A stretch of 33,436 bases of DNA from an uncultured Bacilli bacterium (GCA_947628745.1 CANRBB010000006.1:1-33436); one strand, 5' to 3'; counted from the stretch's first letter, positions 8,874 through 17,003 are shown. Notes: generated by a model from the letters alone, not told the origin. Translations and numbers: made by a program.

Positions 8874-10664
8874 CTAATATCCGCCTCCACTACCAAATGA
8901 ATCTAATTCATCTTTAGTAAGAACTACATTTATTTGCATTCTCCTATTTCCACATACAAACAACGCTTCACCTTGTGAAAACTGTTTAATGGCTTCTTTC
9001 TCACTGTCATTTAAATCAATTAATTTACCCAAATCATCAACTGCTTGCTTCTTTAAGCCCATAACCAAATAATAAGCTGCATTATCAAAAATTGCCTTTC
9101 CTTGAGTAATAACTGCTGGATCAGAGAAATCACTTGGTTGCTGTGTAATAATCACTGAACCTGTATTATATTTACGTGCACGTCTTTGAATTTGAGCCAA
9201 GAAATCAGCACCTAAGGCATTTTTATCACCCAATAAAACATGAGCTTCATCTACCATCAAAATCGTATTAATGTTAGGATTTAAACATAAACCCCAAGCA
9301 TACTTTAATATATTGAAAAATAAAGCATTACGTACATTAGAATCACTATTCATAAGCTCACGAATATTAAATACCATAAAATCACTCTTAGAAGTTATTG
9401 TCGTATGTCCATCAAAATAAAATTTTAATTCTTTAGTTATAGGTCTTAATTTTAATTCAAGCCTTTCTAGAATATCTTTTTCTTGAGTTTGCTCCGTAAT
9501 AGACATAAGTCTACCCTTAACAGTTGCATAAACATCAGTAAACGTTGGATAATCAGCTGAAGTATATTTTGAAAAATCAGTATCATAATCAATACCAAAT
9601 CTTCTATAAGTATCTTGTACAACCTCACTAAACATAGTCAAAACATCTTCCTGAATAGATGGATCATAATATTTCATAAATGCTTTTAATGATTGTAAAG
9701 TCCTAGTTAAAACCGTATATCCTAGTCCCTGTTTAATTTCTTCCTCATCTGCATCTACTACTACTTCTAGAGGATTAATTAACCCAAATTCTCCTCCTTT
9801 ACCAATTTCAATAGTATCTCCACCCATAGCTTTAGTAATTTCATAAAGCTCATTTTCGGGATCTATTGCTACTATTTGACATCCATTTCTAATATGTGTT
9901 CTTAATAACAGTTTAGCTGCTGTTGATTTTCCAGAACCAGAAGTACCTAATATTATCATATTGGCATTATTTCTGTTAGTTTCTTTCTTAACTTGATATA
10001 AGAATTGATTAAATAAAATTACTCCTCCTGAAAAATCTACTCCTAATAAAGTTGATAAACCTGGATCTTTTATACTATCAAATATAAAAGGATACATAGC
10101 CGCTATCGTCTGTGAAGGCATCGGAGTTCCTATTCTTTCTTCAATATCTTGTTTTGGAAAGATAGGTAATATTGATTTTAAAACTTTTTCTTGTTCAAAT
10201 CTTAGTGAGATTGCTCTTAACTCCATGGCATCCAAATAGTTTCTAACATTAGTTTTTAATAACTCTAAGTTTTCCTTTGTATCTGAAGTTAGCATAATAT
10301 GCATTTGAAAATCAAAAATACGAGCCTGACTAGCTGCTAACATAGATGTAAAATACTGTAAGTTTTCCATTTCTTGTCGTATTTTTTCTTTATATGTTAC
10401 ATCTTTTTCATTATTATAGCGATCTTCTAATTCAACTATTTGTTTATTTAACATTTTAGACATTATTGAAAAAGGCACTGGTATATGTTTTACGACGACT
10501 TTTATTCCTGGAATATTGGTAAGTGTAGAAAGATACCCGGGCATAATAGCACCTGGATAGGATACAACACTTAAAATTGTCGCATATTTATCACTTATAT
10601 AAAATTCACTTGCCTTAAATTCCAAACTTTTGGGAGCAAGTTCACTTCTAATTCCTCTACTCAT
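8874..10664 (-). CDS. virB4: VirB4/TraC-like T4SS ATPase
   Basis: Walker A ILGTSGSGKSTAAKL, IVAIDPENELYEI, TILMVDEAHVLLG (Walker B), ARKYNTGSVIITQQPSDF. Confidence 0.93.
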   Translation of the reverse strand: MSRGIRSELAPKSLEFKASEFYISDKYATILSVVSYPGAIMPGYLSTLTNIPGIKVVVKHIPVPFSIMSKMLNKQIVELEDRYNNEKDVTYKEKIRQEMENLQYFTSMLAASQARIFDFQMHIMLTSDTKENLELLKTNVRNYLDAMELRAISLRFEQEKVLKSILPIFPKQDIEERIGTPMPSQTIAAMYPFIFDSIKDPGLSTLLGVDFSGGVILFNQFLYQVKKETNRNNANMIILGTSGSGKSTAAKLLLRTHIRNGCQIVAIDPENELYEITKAMGGDTIEIGKGGEFGLINPLEVVVDADEEEIKQGLGYTVLTRTLQSLKAFMKYYDPSIQEDVLTMFSEVVQDTYRRFGIDYDTDFSKYTSADYPTFTDVYATVKGRLMSITEQTQEKDILERLELKLRPITKELKFYFDGHTTITSKSDFMVFNIRELMNSDSNVRNALFFNILKYAWGLCLNPNINTILMVDEAHVLLGDKNALGADFLAQIQRRARKYNTGSVIITQQPSDFSDPAVITQGKAIFDNAAYYLVMGLKKQAVDDLGKLIDLNDSEKEAIKQFSQGEALFVCGNRRMQINVVLTKDELDSFGSGGGY

Positions 10665-11227
10665 ATTGGCATCACCGTTCCAAAACTAGTATTTTTACCC
10701 CCGTTTAAGAAATTATTCATAATTACAATTAAATCATCATTAGTAGTTTGACTAGCATTTAAACCACAACTTGCCAAACCATTAATCATAAGTCTAATTT
10801 TTTTCTGAACTTCATTAACATCTTTTTCTTTAAATAATAAGTAATATTCAGTATCAACTACATCATTATTTATAAAATTTTTCCCCTTTTCAATATCTTG
10901 ATCAATAAGCTTTCTAATCGCTGGCGACTGAGCTTTATTGTATAATAATTGTAACTGTGACATATAAACTGAAATATCAACCGGTCTATCAGATACCACT
11001 AACCAAAATTCAAAGTCTAACATATTATAAAAGTTTTTTAAACTAATTAATATGTGATTTTGTACATCCTGGTCCAAAATAAATATATTTTTAGGAGTTA
11101 CTTTAACTCCTGATACAAATAATTTTGTCGTTGTTAAAATCATACCATTTTGAATATCTTTTATTGGCAACCAATCTTCTGTATATGGGCTACCACTACT
11201 TCTGTTTTTTTTCATCGCTAATTGCAC
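10661..11227 (-). CDS. VirB4 N-terminal-domain-like protein, separately encoded
   Basis: TEDWLPIKDIQNGMILTTTKLFVSGVKVTPKNIF typical of VirB4/TraC N-termini; stop/start overlap ATGA with virB4. Confidence 0.7.
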   Translation of the reverse strand: MQLAMKKNRSSGSPYTEDWLPIKDIQNGMILTTTKLFVSGVKVTPKNIFILDQDVQNHILISLKNFYNMLDFEFWLVVSDRPVDISVYMSQLQLLYNKAQSPAIRKLIDQDIEKGKNFINNDVVDTEYYLLFKEKDVNEVQKKIRLMINGLASCGLNASQTTNDDLIVIMNNFLNGGKNTSFGTVMPI

Positions 11228-11513
11228 ACCAACCTTTCCATATATATTTTTGCCTATTAGTTATAAAAGCAAATATATCTGTTATTATAACTAATACATT
11301 GTGATAATGAGGAATAGGGAGCACCAAAACTATACATATTAAAGCTGGTGCTAAAACTATTAAAGTCATTAAAGGTGAAGAAAGGGGTATAATAAGTAAT
11401 AAAATTAAGGTTACTGCTATACCACTTCCCAGTAATATCAAATCTAAGGGTCTAAATAACCCAAAGATTAATTCACCTTGCTTTGTATTAGCTGGAATTA
11501 AATAACTATTCAC
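11196..11513 (-). CDS. PrgI-like T4SS membrane protein
   Basis: 105 aa, NSYLIPANTKQGELIFGLFRPLDLILLG...two TM segments; immediately upstream of VirB4 genes, as in Gram-positive T4SS loci. Confidence 0.75.
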   Translation of the reverse strand: MNSYLIPANTKQGELIFGLFRPLDLILLGSGIAVTLILLLIIPLSSPLMTLIVLAPALICIVLVLPIPHYHNVLVIITDIFAFITNRQKYIWKGWCAISDEKKQK

Positions 11514-11532
11514 TAAATATCACCATCCCTTT

Positions 11533-13797
11533 TTATTTCATTCCACGTGAAACATCATTTCTACGAAGATTTGCTGCTTGTTGAACTTGAAGTTCTTCAA
11601 GTGATGACTGTCTTTGAGCAAGACTATAATAAGCATCATCGACGCTAATAACTTGACCATCTGATTTTGTACCACCGTAATTATTAGCATGAATATCGTT
11701 AACAGCAGTAATTTTGGCTTGTTTAAAGGCATCTGCAAATTGATCAGCAGTAAGTCTACTATCAATAGTAAAGTTAACCTCATCCGCAACATTTTTGATT
11801 CCTTGATCAATACTTCCACCATTATACATATCACTATGTTGGATATACTCACGACCAGCAGCTTCTTGGAAATTTTTTAAATTAGCCAAAGCTTCTTCCA
11901 TACTCATTGTCGTCATAGTACTGTTTCCAGCAGCATCTGTTGATTCAAACCATAAATAGGAGTCTCCTCTTGCTTTAGCTGCATCAAGAGCTGTCTTAAA
12001 GTCTCTAAAGCCGGATTTGATACGATTACCAGTGGTAGAATCAATATGAGAGAATACAGCATTTTTGTCAAAGGCTTTCTCTTCACCCATCTGCTTAATC
12101 TTACCTAGACCATCAATTTTTCTATTAAGAGCACCATTTTCTTCTTCTATTTGCTTCTTAGTACTCTTTATAGCCTCTATTTCTCTACTAGTCTTATCAT
12201 ATGGACTATCGCCAAACCAATCAGTGGCAACTTGAGATCTTACACGACCCATGAGTGTTGAACCAGCTTCACCATTCTGCATACGAACAGCATTAGCTCT
12301 ATTAACTGGATCCATAGCTGATCTCCACCTATGGTCCTGTGCTGAAGTATAGCCTTTATATGCATTTCCAGCACCACCTGCACCAGCTACTAGCCCTGCC
12401 CCCAATGCCTTCATTCTATTTCTCATTGCATGTGTTTCTGGATGAGCTGGATCGACATTGCTACGTGCACTAGCACGCGAAGCTGCAAAACCACTTCTAA
12501 ATGAAGAAGTAAGCCCAGCAATTCCTGCTAAACCACTAAATAAACCCTTAGTTTGTTTTATTCCTAATGTATCTAAAATAAATTTAGGGGCTTCTCTAGC
12601 AAATAACACCAAACCTAACATAATAAACAATGTTGACATAATCTTTACCAAGAAACCACCTGGCATAACTAAACCAAAACCGTTTTCCGCAAATTCTCTA
12701 ACAAAGAAAAGTATAAAACTAACAATACCTAATCTGATAAATAAATCTGCATAAGTAGTTCCTACTACCTTTACCCAATTTTGGAAAGTACTCTCTGTCT
12801 TAGGATCAATATAACTCAATACGGGAATAGGTGAAATTAATCTTAATATAGTTAACTTAAATAACCTTATTGCCGCATCTACTGTAAAACTTAAAATTAC
12901 TATAATAAAGAAAACTCCTACAACTGTCGATAGAATAAAAGAATAACTAAAAGCATAATAGTTCTCATCACCTATCCAAAATATATTAAGATCACCATCA
13001 TCACAATCAACATTAACTAACCGTAACAATTCATAGGCCGGAGTAGACCTACTATTATAGACATCATATGCTTCTTCTACATCTGAGTTGCTTTCAACAG
13101 AACAAACTCTATCTTCGTCATATTCATTTGGATCGATATCCTCGCCATCATCATTTGGATTAATAGTAATAAAACATTTAAGAATATCCATCGCAAAATC
13201 TTTAGCATAATCTTTATAATCCCTATTAATGCCAAACGTATCATCAATAAAATCTTGAGTAGCATCAAGTGGATCATCTGAAGGCGTAGTTGAAAAGCCA
13301 CTGTTGCTTTCACCTAAAATAAGTCTAGAAATAGTATCATCACTCAAAAGTCTGCTCTGCAATTCAAACAAAGTACCAAATAAGATACCATTCTCGTTCA
13401 TTCTAGCATTCCAACTACTTTGCCCATTTCCCTCTACATCAGCACTACTTACTGTACCCGGAATATTAAGTGGTACTAATAACATAATCATAATTAATAC
13501 CATAATTACTCTTTTTAAAATACTAGAAACGCCTTTCTTAGCATCAGAAAGTGAGTCTGGATTTAATATTCCATTAAACAAAGAAATAACTAATTTAAAC
13601 ATAACTATTACGCCTAATATTAATTGAACTCTATTAAAAAAATCGGCAATAGTTTCTCCCTGAACAAAATTAGCCGTGGCGACACTATAAAATATCTCAT
13701 AAACAACGCCTAAAAGAGTATATACTATCATGTCGATGAAAGAAAAAATTCCCCTAATAATATCCATCCACCATGACTGAGCAACGGAATTAACCAC
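11533..13797 (-). CDS. VirB6/TrbL-like polytopic T4SS channel protein with long hydrophilic C-terminus
   Basis: 754 aa; multiple TMs in first ~420 aa, then ~320 aa hydrophilic Ala/Gly-rich to coiled-coil region; synteny with PrgI and VirB4. Confidence 0.75.
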   Translation of the reverse strand: MVNSVAQSWWMDIIRGIFSFIDMIVYTLLGVVYEIFYSVATANFVQGETIADFFNRVQLILGVIVMFKLVISLFNGILNPDSLSDAKKGVSSILKRVIMVLIMIMLLVPLNIPGTVSSADVEGNGQSSWNARMNENGILFGTLFELQSRLLSDDTISRLILGESNSGFSTTPSDDPLDATQDFIDDTFGINRDYKDYAKDFAMDILKCFITINPNDDGEDIDPNEYDEDRVCSVESNSDVEEAYDVYNSRSTPAYELLRLVNVDCDDGDLNIFWIGDENYYAFSYSFILSTVVGVFFIIVILSFTVDAAIRLFKLTILRLISPIPVLSYIDPKTESTFQNWVKVVGTTYADLFIRLGIVSFILFFVREFAENGFGLVMPGGFLVKIMSTLFIMLGLVLFAREAPKFILDTLGIKQTKGLFSGLAGIAGLTSSFRSGFAASRASARSNVDPAHPETHAMRNRMKALGAGLVAGAGGAGNAYKGYTSAQDHRWRSAMDPVNRANAVRMQNGEAGSTLMGRVRSQVATDWFGDSPYDKTSREIEAIKSTKKQIEEENGALNRKIDGLGKIKQMGEEKAFDKNAVFSHIDSTTGNRIKSGFRDFKTALDAAKARGDSYLWFESTDAAGNSTMTTMSMEEALANLKNFQEAAGREYIQHSDMYNGGSIDQGIKNVADEVNFTIDSRLTADQFADAFKQAKITAVNDIHANNYGGTKSDGQVISVDDAYYSLAQRQSSLEELQVQQAANLRRNDVSRGMK
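11539..11554. other. parS-like 16-mer
   Basis: CATTCCACGTGAAACA matches 14/16 of B. subtilis parS consensus TGTTNCACGTGAAACA; within the 3' end of the VirB6-like gene. Confidence 0.35.
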
Positions 13798-13813
13798 TAA
13801 AAATCACCCCTTT

Positions 13814-14269
13814 CTACATAATTCCACAAGTTTGATCACCAGTTGAATTATTAATCAAGTTGAATAAGAACGTTACAAGTAACGGTATAAAATACAATAA
13901 AACAGCGCAAAGCATTCTCGTTGTAAACTTCTTAGTAGTCTTACGCATATTCTCACTATCAGAAAGTAATGTACTTTTAGCAAAATCAATACTACTTAAA
14001 ACAATTACCAACAAAGGGCCTATTATTTTAACATAATTAAAGAATTTTTGAACCATCCATGCTACACTACTTTCATCAGCAGGATCTCCAAATACATATT
14101 GACAATTCTTTTTATCTGTCTCATCTTCTTCGTCACCAACTTTTTGGACATAACTATCATGACCATCAGTCAATACCATATCTTTATCTATTGCCTTAAC
14201 ATCACAAAAAGAAAATAATGATACAAATATTATAAATATAAAACCTAAAAAATTAATCTTTTTCATCAT
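13814..14269 (-). CDS. VirB2/TrbC-like small membrane protein with signal peptide
   Basis: From M20/M21 of the 170-aa ORF: MKKINFLGFIFIIFVSLFSFCDVKA signal, then two TMs with GPLLVIVLSSIDFAKSTLLSD...RMLCAVLLYFIPLLV. Confidence 0.7.
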   Translation of the reverse strand: MMKKINFLGFIFIIFVSLFSFCDVKAIDKDMVLTDGHDSYVQKVGDEEDETDKKNCQYVFGDPADESSVAWMVQKFFNYVKIIGPLLVIVLSSIDFAKSTLLSDSENMRKTTKKFTTRMLCAVLLYFIPLLVTFLFNLINNSTGDQTCGIM

Positions 14270-14297
14270 AGTCACTCCAAAACACTTAACCATTCTC

Positions 14298-14326
14298 AGT
14301 ATAACAAAGAACCAAAAAAAAAGCAA
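14298..14326 (-). promoter_or_regulatory. Candidate promoter for the second VirB2-like gene
   Basis: TTGCTT (14321-14326) - 17 nt - TATACT (14298-14303); the -35 overlaps the terminator stem. Confidence 0.45.
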
Positions 14327-14338
14327 TGAAAATTGCTT
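14314..14338 (-). terminator. Intrinsic terminator between the two VirB2-like genes
   Basis: Minus strand AAGCAAT-TTTC-ATTGCTT-TTTTTTT; 7-bp stem, 4-nt loop, long U-tract. Confidence 0.75.
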
Positions 14339-14374
14339 CCTTAAACCTAATACACTAACTAACTTTCTTCCTAA

Positions 14375-14716
14375 CTAATCTTCAGCAGCTTTTTTCCAAC
14401 AAGCAGCCCAATTAGACTGAGCTACAGAATCATCATTAGCTGTACCAACTATGTCCATTACAAGACCAACAATAGTAGCCATAAAGAAAATTACAACCGC
14501 ATATAATATTCTCTTAATTAATCTACCTTGTGCTGCTTTAATTTCTTTATCATCACTTGCCAAAACGGCTTTACCTAAATCGATAGTTCCCATTAAAATA
14601 AGAACAATAGGTATACCTATCCAAATAATTGGAAAAATTCCCTGTCTAATAACTCTAAAAATTGGAAGTAACCCACCACAACTATCATTAAGTGTTGCTA
14701 TCTGAAATAAATCCAT
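14375..14716 (-). CDS. VirB2/TrbC-like small membrane protein
   Basis: Two TMs, GIFPIIWIGIPIVLILMGTIDLGKAVLASDDKEIKAAQGRLIKRILYAVVIFFMATIVGLV; start at M7 of the ORF, after AAAGGAG. Confidence 0.75.
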   Translation of the reverse strand: MDLFQIATLNDSCGGLLPIFRVIRQGIFPIIWIGIPIVLILMGTIDLGKAVLASDDKEIKAAQGRLIKRILYAVVIFFMATIVGLVMDIVGTANDDSVAQSNWAACWKKAAED

Positions 14717-14741
14717 CCTAAAAACTCCTTTCACTAATCAT

Positions 14742-14770
14742 ATAATACAAAAAATTTAGTTATTTGTCAA
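14742..14770 (-). promoter_or_regulatory. Candidate sigmaA promoter for the T4SS half of the locus
   Basis: TTGACA (14765-14770) - 17 nt - TATTAT (14742-14747), ~26 bp upstream of the VirB2-like start. Confidence 0.7.
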
Positions 14771-14776
14771 ACATTA

Positions 14777-15763
14777 TCAAAATCTAAATAACCCTAAAAT
14801 TTTACCCTCACTTTTTTTACTATTGGTATTATTAACATTACCCAAACCAACAGTACCAATCAAATTAGCTATCTCAGCATTTTTCTTTCTCTCATCTAAA
14901 GGAGGTACATTGTAAATTACTTTGGTATGTGCTTCATACTCAAAATCACTTATATCTCTATTATTGAGTAAACTTTTATTAAGTATAATCTTCTTTCCCT
15001 TTAATTCATTAAAAATATTTTGGTTGGTTCTCATCAATTTGTTTAATCTAATAGAACTAGGTTCTATCAGATACAATACATCACCACATGATGAATCATC
15101 AGTACAATCATTTAAATCTACCAATATTACTGAAGCATCTGTAAGTTTATTAATAGTAGAAACTAACGCTTCTTTATTTGTAGTAATAGTATTTTTTACA
15201 TTAAAATATTGTAAATCATGTCTATTCACTTCAATAGCATATACTGTATCACCATAACTTCTTTCTAATTCCTTCTTTAACATATAAATAAGAGTCGTAG
15301 CTCCTGCATGATCCGTAATATTTCTTATCCCAACTACTCTGCATCCACTTTTTACTTTTTGCTCCACAACTTCAGTTAATTCCTGTACTTGTTCGACTTG
15401 TGCCACATCTTCATGTGTATTAGTATGATTAATTAAATATTTTACACCCTCTATATTATTGGTAAAATTATAAGCCCCCATTTTAACTAATTTAGATAAA
15501 AATTTTTGAGAAGATACTTCTGGTATTTTTGGTAAAAACAATATTACCTTATTTGGATCTAATGAAGTTACTACTTTTTCTATATTTTCTGTCATTAAAT
15601 AATTTTTAACTGCCGTCACATCTAAAATCATCTTATTGAAGTAAAAATTATTAAATATAGATACTATCTCAGTTGCATCAAAAGAACCTGTTATACTTTT
15701 TATTATATCTACATCCAAAGTAGATAACTCATCGCTCCTTTGATTAGCTACTATAACATTCAT
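14777..15763 (-). CDS. TadZ/CpaE-like P-loop family protein with degenerate Walker A
   Basis: N-terminal receiver-like region, then CRVVGIRNITDHAGATTLIYMLKKELERS...VYAIEVNRHDLQYF...VILVDLND; sits in the Tad cluster. Confidence 0.75.
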   Translation of the reverse strand: MNVIVANQRSDELSTLDVDIIKSITGSFDATEIVSIFNNFYFNKMILDVTAVKNYLMTENIEKVVTSLDPNKVILFLPKIPEVSSQKFLSKLVKMGAYNFTNNIEGVKYLINHTNTHEDVAQVEQVQELTEVVEQKVKSGCRVVGIRNITDHAGATTLIYMLKKELERSYGDTVYAIEVNRHDLQYFNVKNTITTNKEALVSTINKLTDASVILVDLNDCTDDSSCGDVLYLIEPSSIRLNKLMRTNQNIFNELKGKKIILNKSLLNNRDISDFEYEAHTKVIYNVPPLDERKKNAEIANLIGTVGLGNVNNTNSKKSEGKILGLFRF

Positions 15764-15779
15764 ATAATCACTTACCTCT

Positions 15780-16241
15780 CTAATTAACTTTTATTGTTGC
15801 CTTTGTAGAACCATCCACTTGAAAATATCTAATATTAGGAAATAATTTATTAAATATAGGTATATCAATACTTACAAATGTTTTTACAGCTACATATGTC
15901 GTAGTAACTGATTCATTTTTATTTTGTTTAGTAATTACTTTATAACACCAGCCCTCGCCCAAATCAGTCTTCCATCCAAGTGAACTATCACAAGTTTTTG
16001 TAAACTCAGTAGAAGCCGAGTAACCAATTGAATCAGCATAATTTTTAATATTAGCTGCTATCTCTGCATCAGTTACTTTTTTATCAGTAAAATTTTCTGA
16101 AGCTTGTATTACATCTACAATTCTACTCTTCATTTTAAAAGCCTTACTATAATTAATTGAAAAAGCTAAATAACCACTAATAATTATTATAAAAGCAAAT
16201 ACTAAAGTAAGAGCAGGTATTCCACCACTAGATTCTTTCAT
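15780..16241 (-). CDS. TadE-like pseudopilin 2
   Basis: 153 aa; MKESSGGIPALTLVFAFIIIISGYLAFSINYSKAFKMK, single N-terminal TM. Confidence 0.7.
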   Translation of the reverse strand: MKESSGGIPALTLVFAFIIIISGYLAFSINYSKAFKMKSRIVDVIQASENFTDKKVTDAEIAANIKNYADSIGYSASTEFTKTCDSSLGWKTDLGEGWCYKVITKQNKNESVTTTYVAVKTFVSIDIPIFNKLFPNIRYFQVDGSTKATIKVN

Positions 16242-16259
16242 CTTAGATAACTCACTTCC

Positions 16260-16718
16260 TTATCTTAATCTTATTGCTTTTGTTCTTCCAACTACTTTAA
16301 AGAAGTCAAACCTAGCCATTATTCTATTAATTACAGGAACATCTACGCTTACAAATGTTAACACTTCATAATAATTCTTTACATTTGCATTGGTACCAGC
16401 TAATTCTTCACTTGCACTAACTTTACGATAGCACCAACTTTGATCCGCAACACAGGACCAATTAGTACCACTATTTCTAACTACATTAACTGCGTCACTT
16501 CCAGGATTATAGCCAAGACTATTCACAATAGATTCTGCTTTAGATTTAAAGCTTTCCAGTTCAACATTTCCCTCATATTTTTCAATTAGTGTCAAAAGTT
16601 CATTTTTAACCTGAAAAGCCTTATAATAATTTATACCAAATAAAATAAAGCCCGTAACAATTAGAATAAAAGTAAAAAGCAGTGTTAAATTGAAAACACT
16701 ACCAATAGCATCTTTCAT
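16260..16718 (-). CDS. TadE-like pseudopilin 1
   Basis: 152 aa; MKDAIGSVFNLTLLFTFILIVTGFILFGINYYKAFQVK; resembles pseudopilin 2 (INYxKAFxxK; FVS(V/I)D(V/I)P). Confidence 0.7.
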   Translation of the reverse strand: MKDAIGSVFNLTLLFTFILIVTGFILFGINYYKAFQVKNELLTLIEKYEGNVELESFKSKAESIVNSLGYNPGSDAVNVVRNSGTNWSCVADQSWCYRKVSASEELAGTNANVKNYYEVLTFVSVDVPVINRIMARFDFFKVVGRTKAIRLR

Positions 16719-16749
16719 TCATAAACACCACCTTTCACTACAAAACAAA

Positions 16750-16899
16750 CTATTTAACATTTTTATTAACTACATTCCACTGATTATTAAGGCTTTTTTG
16801 AATATTTGGCCAAATAACAGCAGCAAAGAATGCAGCTATTGCAGCTATCGCAATGATAGTAACTACTGTCATATTTAATTCACCACTTGCTTCTTTCAC
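16750..16899 (-). CDS. flp: Flp-like major pilin candidate (49 aa, GTG start), absent from the supplied ORF track
   Basis: Reverse complement of 16899..16750: MKEASGELNMTVVTIIAIAAIAAFFAAVIWPNIQKSLNNQWNVVNKNVK*; AAGGAGG 8 nt upstream; between tadC and tadE-like genes. Confidence 0.8.
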   Translation of the reverse strand: MKEASGELNMTVVTIIAIAAIAAFFAAVIWPNIQKSLNNQWNVVNKNVK

Positions 16900-16930
16900 T
16901 TAATTGTCCTCCTTCCTATCATCTATTACA

Positions 16931-16959
16931 ATTATAATATAGATTAATCTATAATTCAA
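16931..16959 (-). promoter_or_regulatory. Candidate flp promoter with 16-bp palindrome filling the spacer
   Basis: TTGAAT (16954-16959) - 17 nt - TATAAT (16931-16936); spacer contains TATAGATTAATCTATA (16938-16953). Confidence 0.6.
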
Positions 16960-16967
16960 TCAATTTT

Positions 16968-17003
16968 ACTAATTTTGTCAATTATCTATTTCACTAATTT
17001 TGT
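16968..17003. repeat. Direct repeats upstream of the flp promoter
   Basis: ACTAATTTTGT at 16968-16978 and 16993-17003 (25-bp period). A consensus TTGACA (minus, 16976-16981) overlaps the proximal copy. Confidence 0.6.

Noticed and set aside
8179-8877. ORFs 8179..8472 (+), 8333..8554 (-) and 8650..8877 (+)
   Set aside because: All lie within the low-complexity N-terminus of the 964-aa hydrolase in other frames; no independent coding evidence.
11538-13627. ORFs 11538..11852 (-), 11689..11880 (+), 12458..12754 (+), 13077..13313 (-), 13304..13627 (+)
   Set aside because: Out-of-frame or antisense to the VirB6-like gene, without recognisable domains.
16690-16878. 62-aa plus-strand ORF
   Set aside because: Antisense to the Flp-like pilin, which has a better RBS, topology and context.
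16953-16981. Alternative flp promoter using the consensus TTGACA at 16976-16981
   Set aside because: A 17-nt spacer places a poor -10 (TGAATT); the TTGAAT/TATAAT pair downstream is better, though TTGACA may be a secondary or overlapping site.
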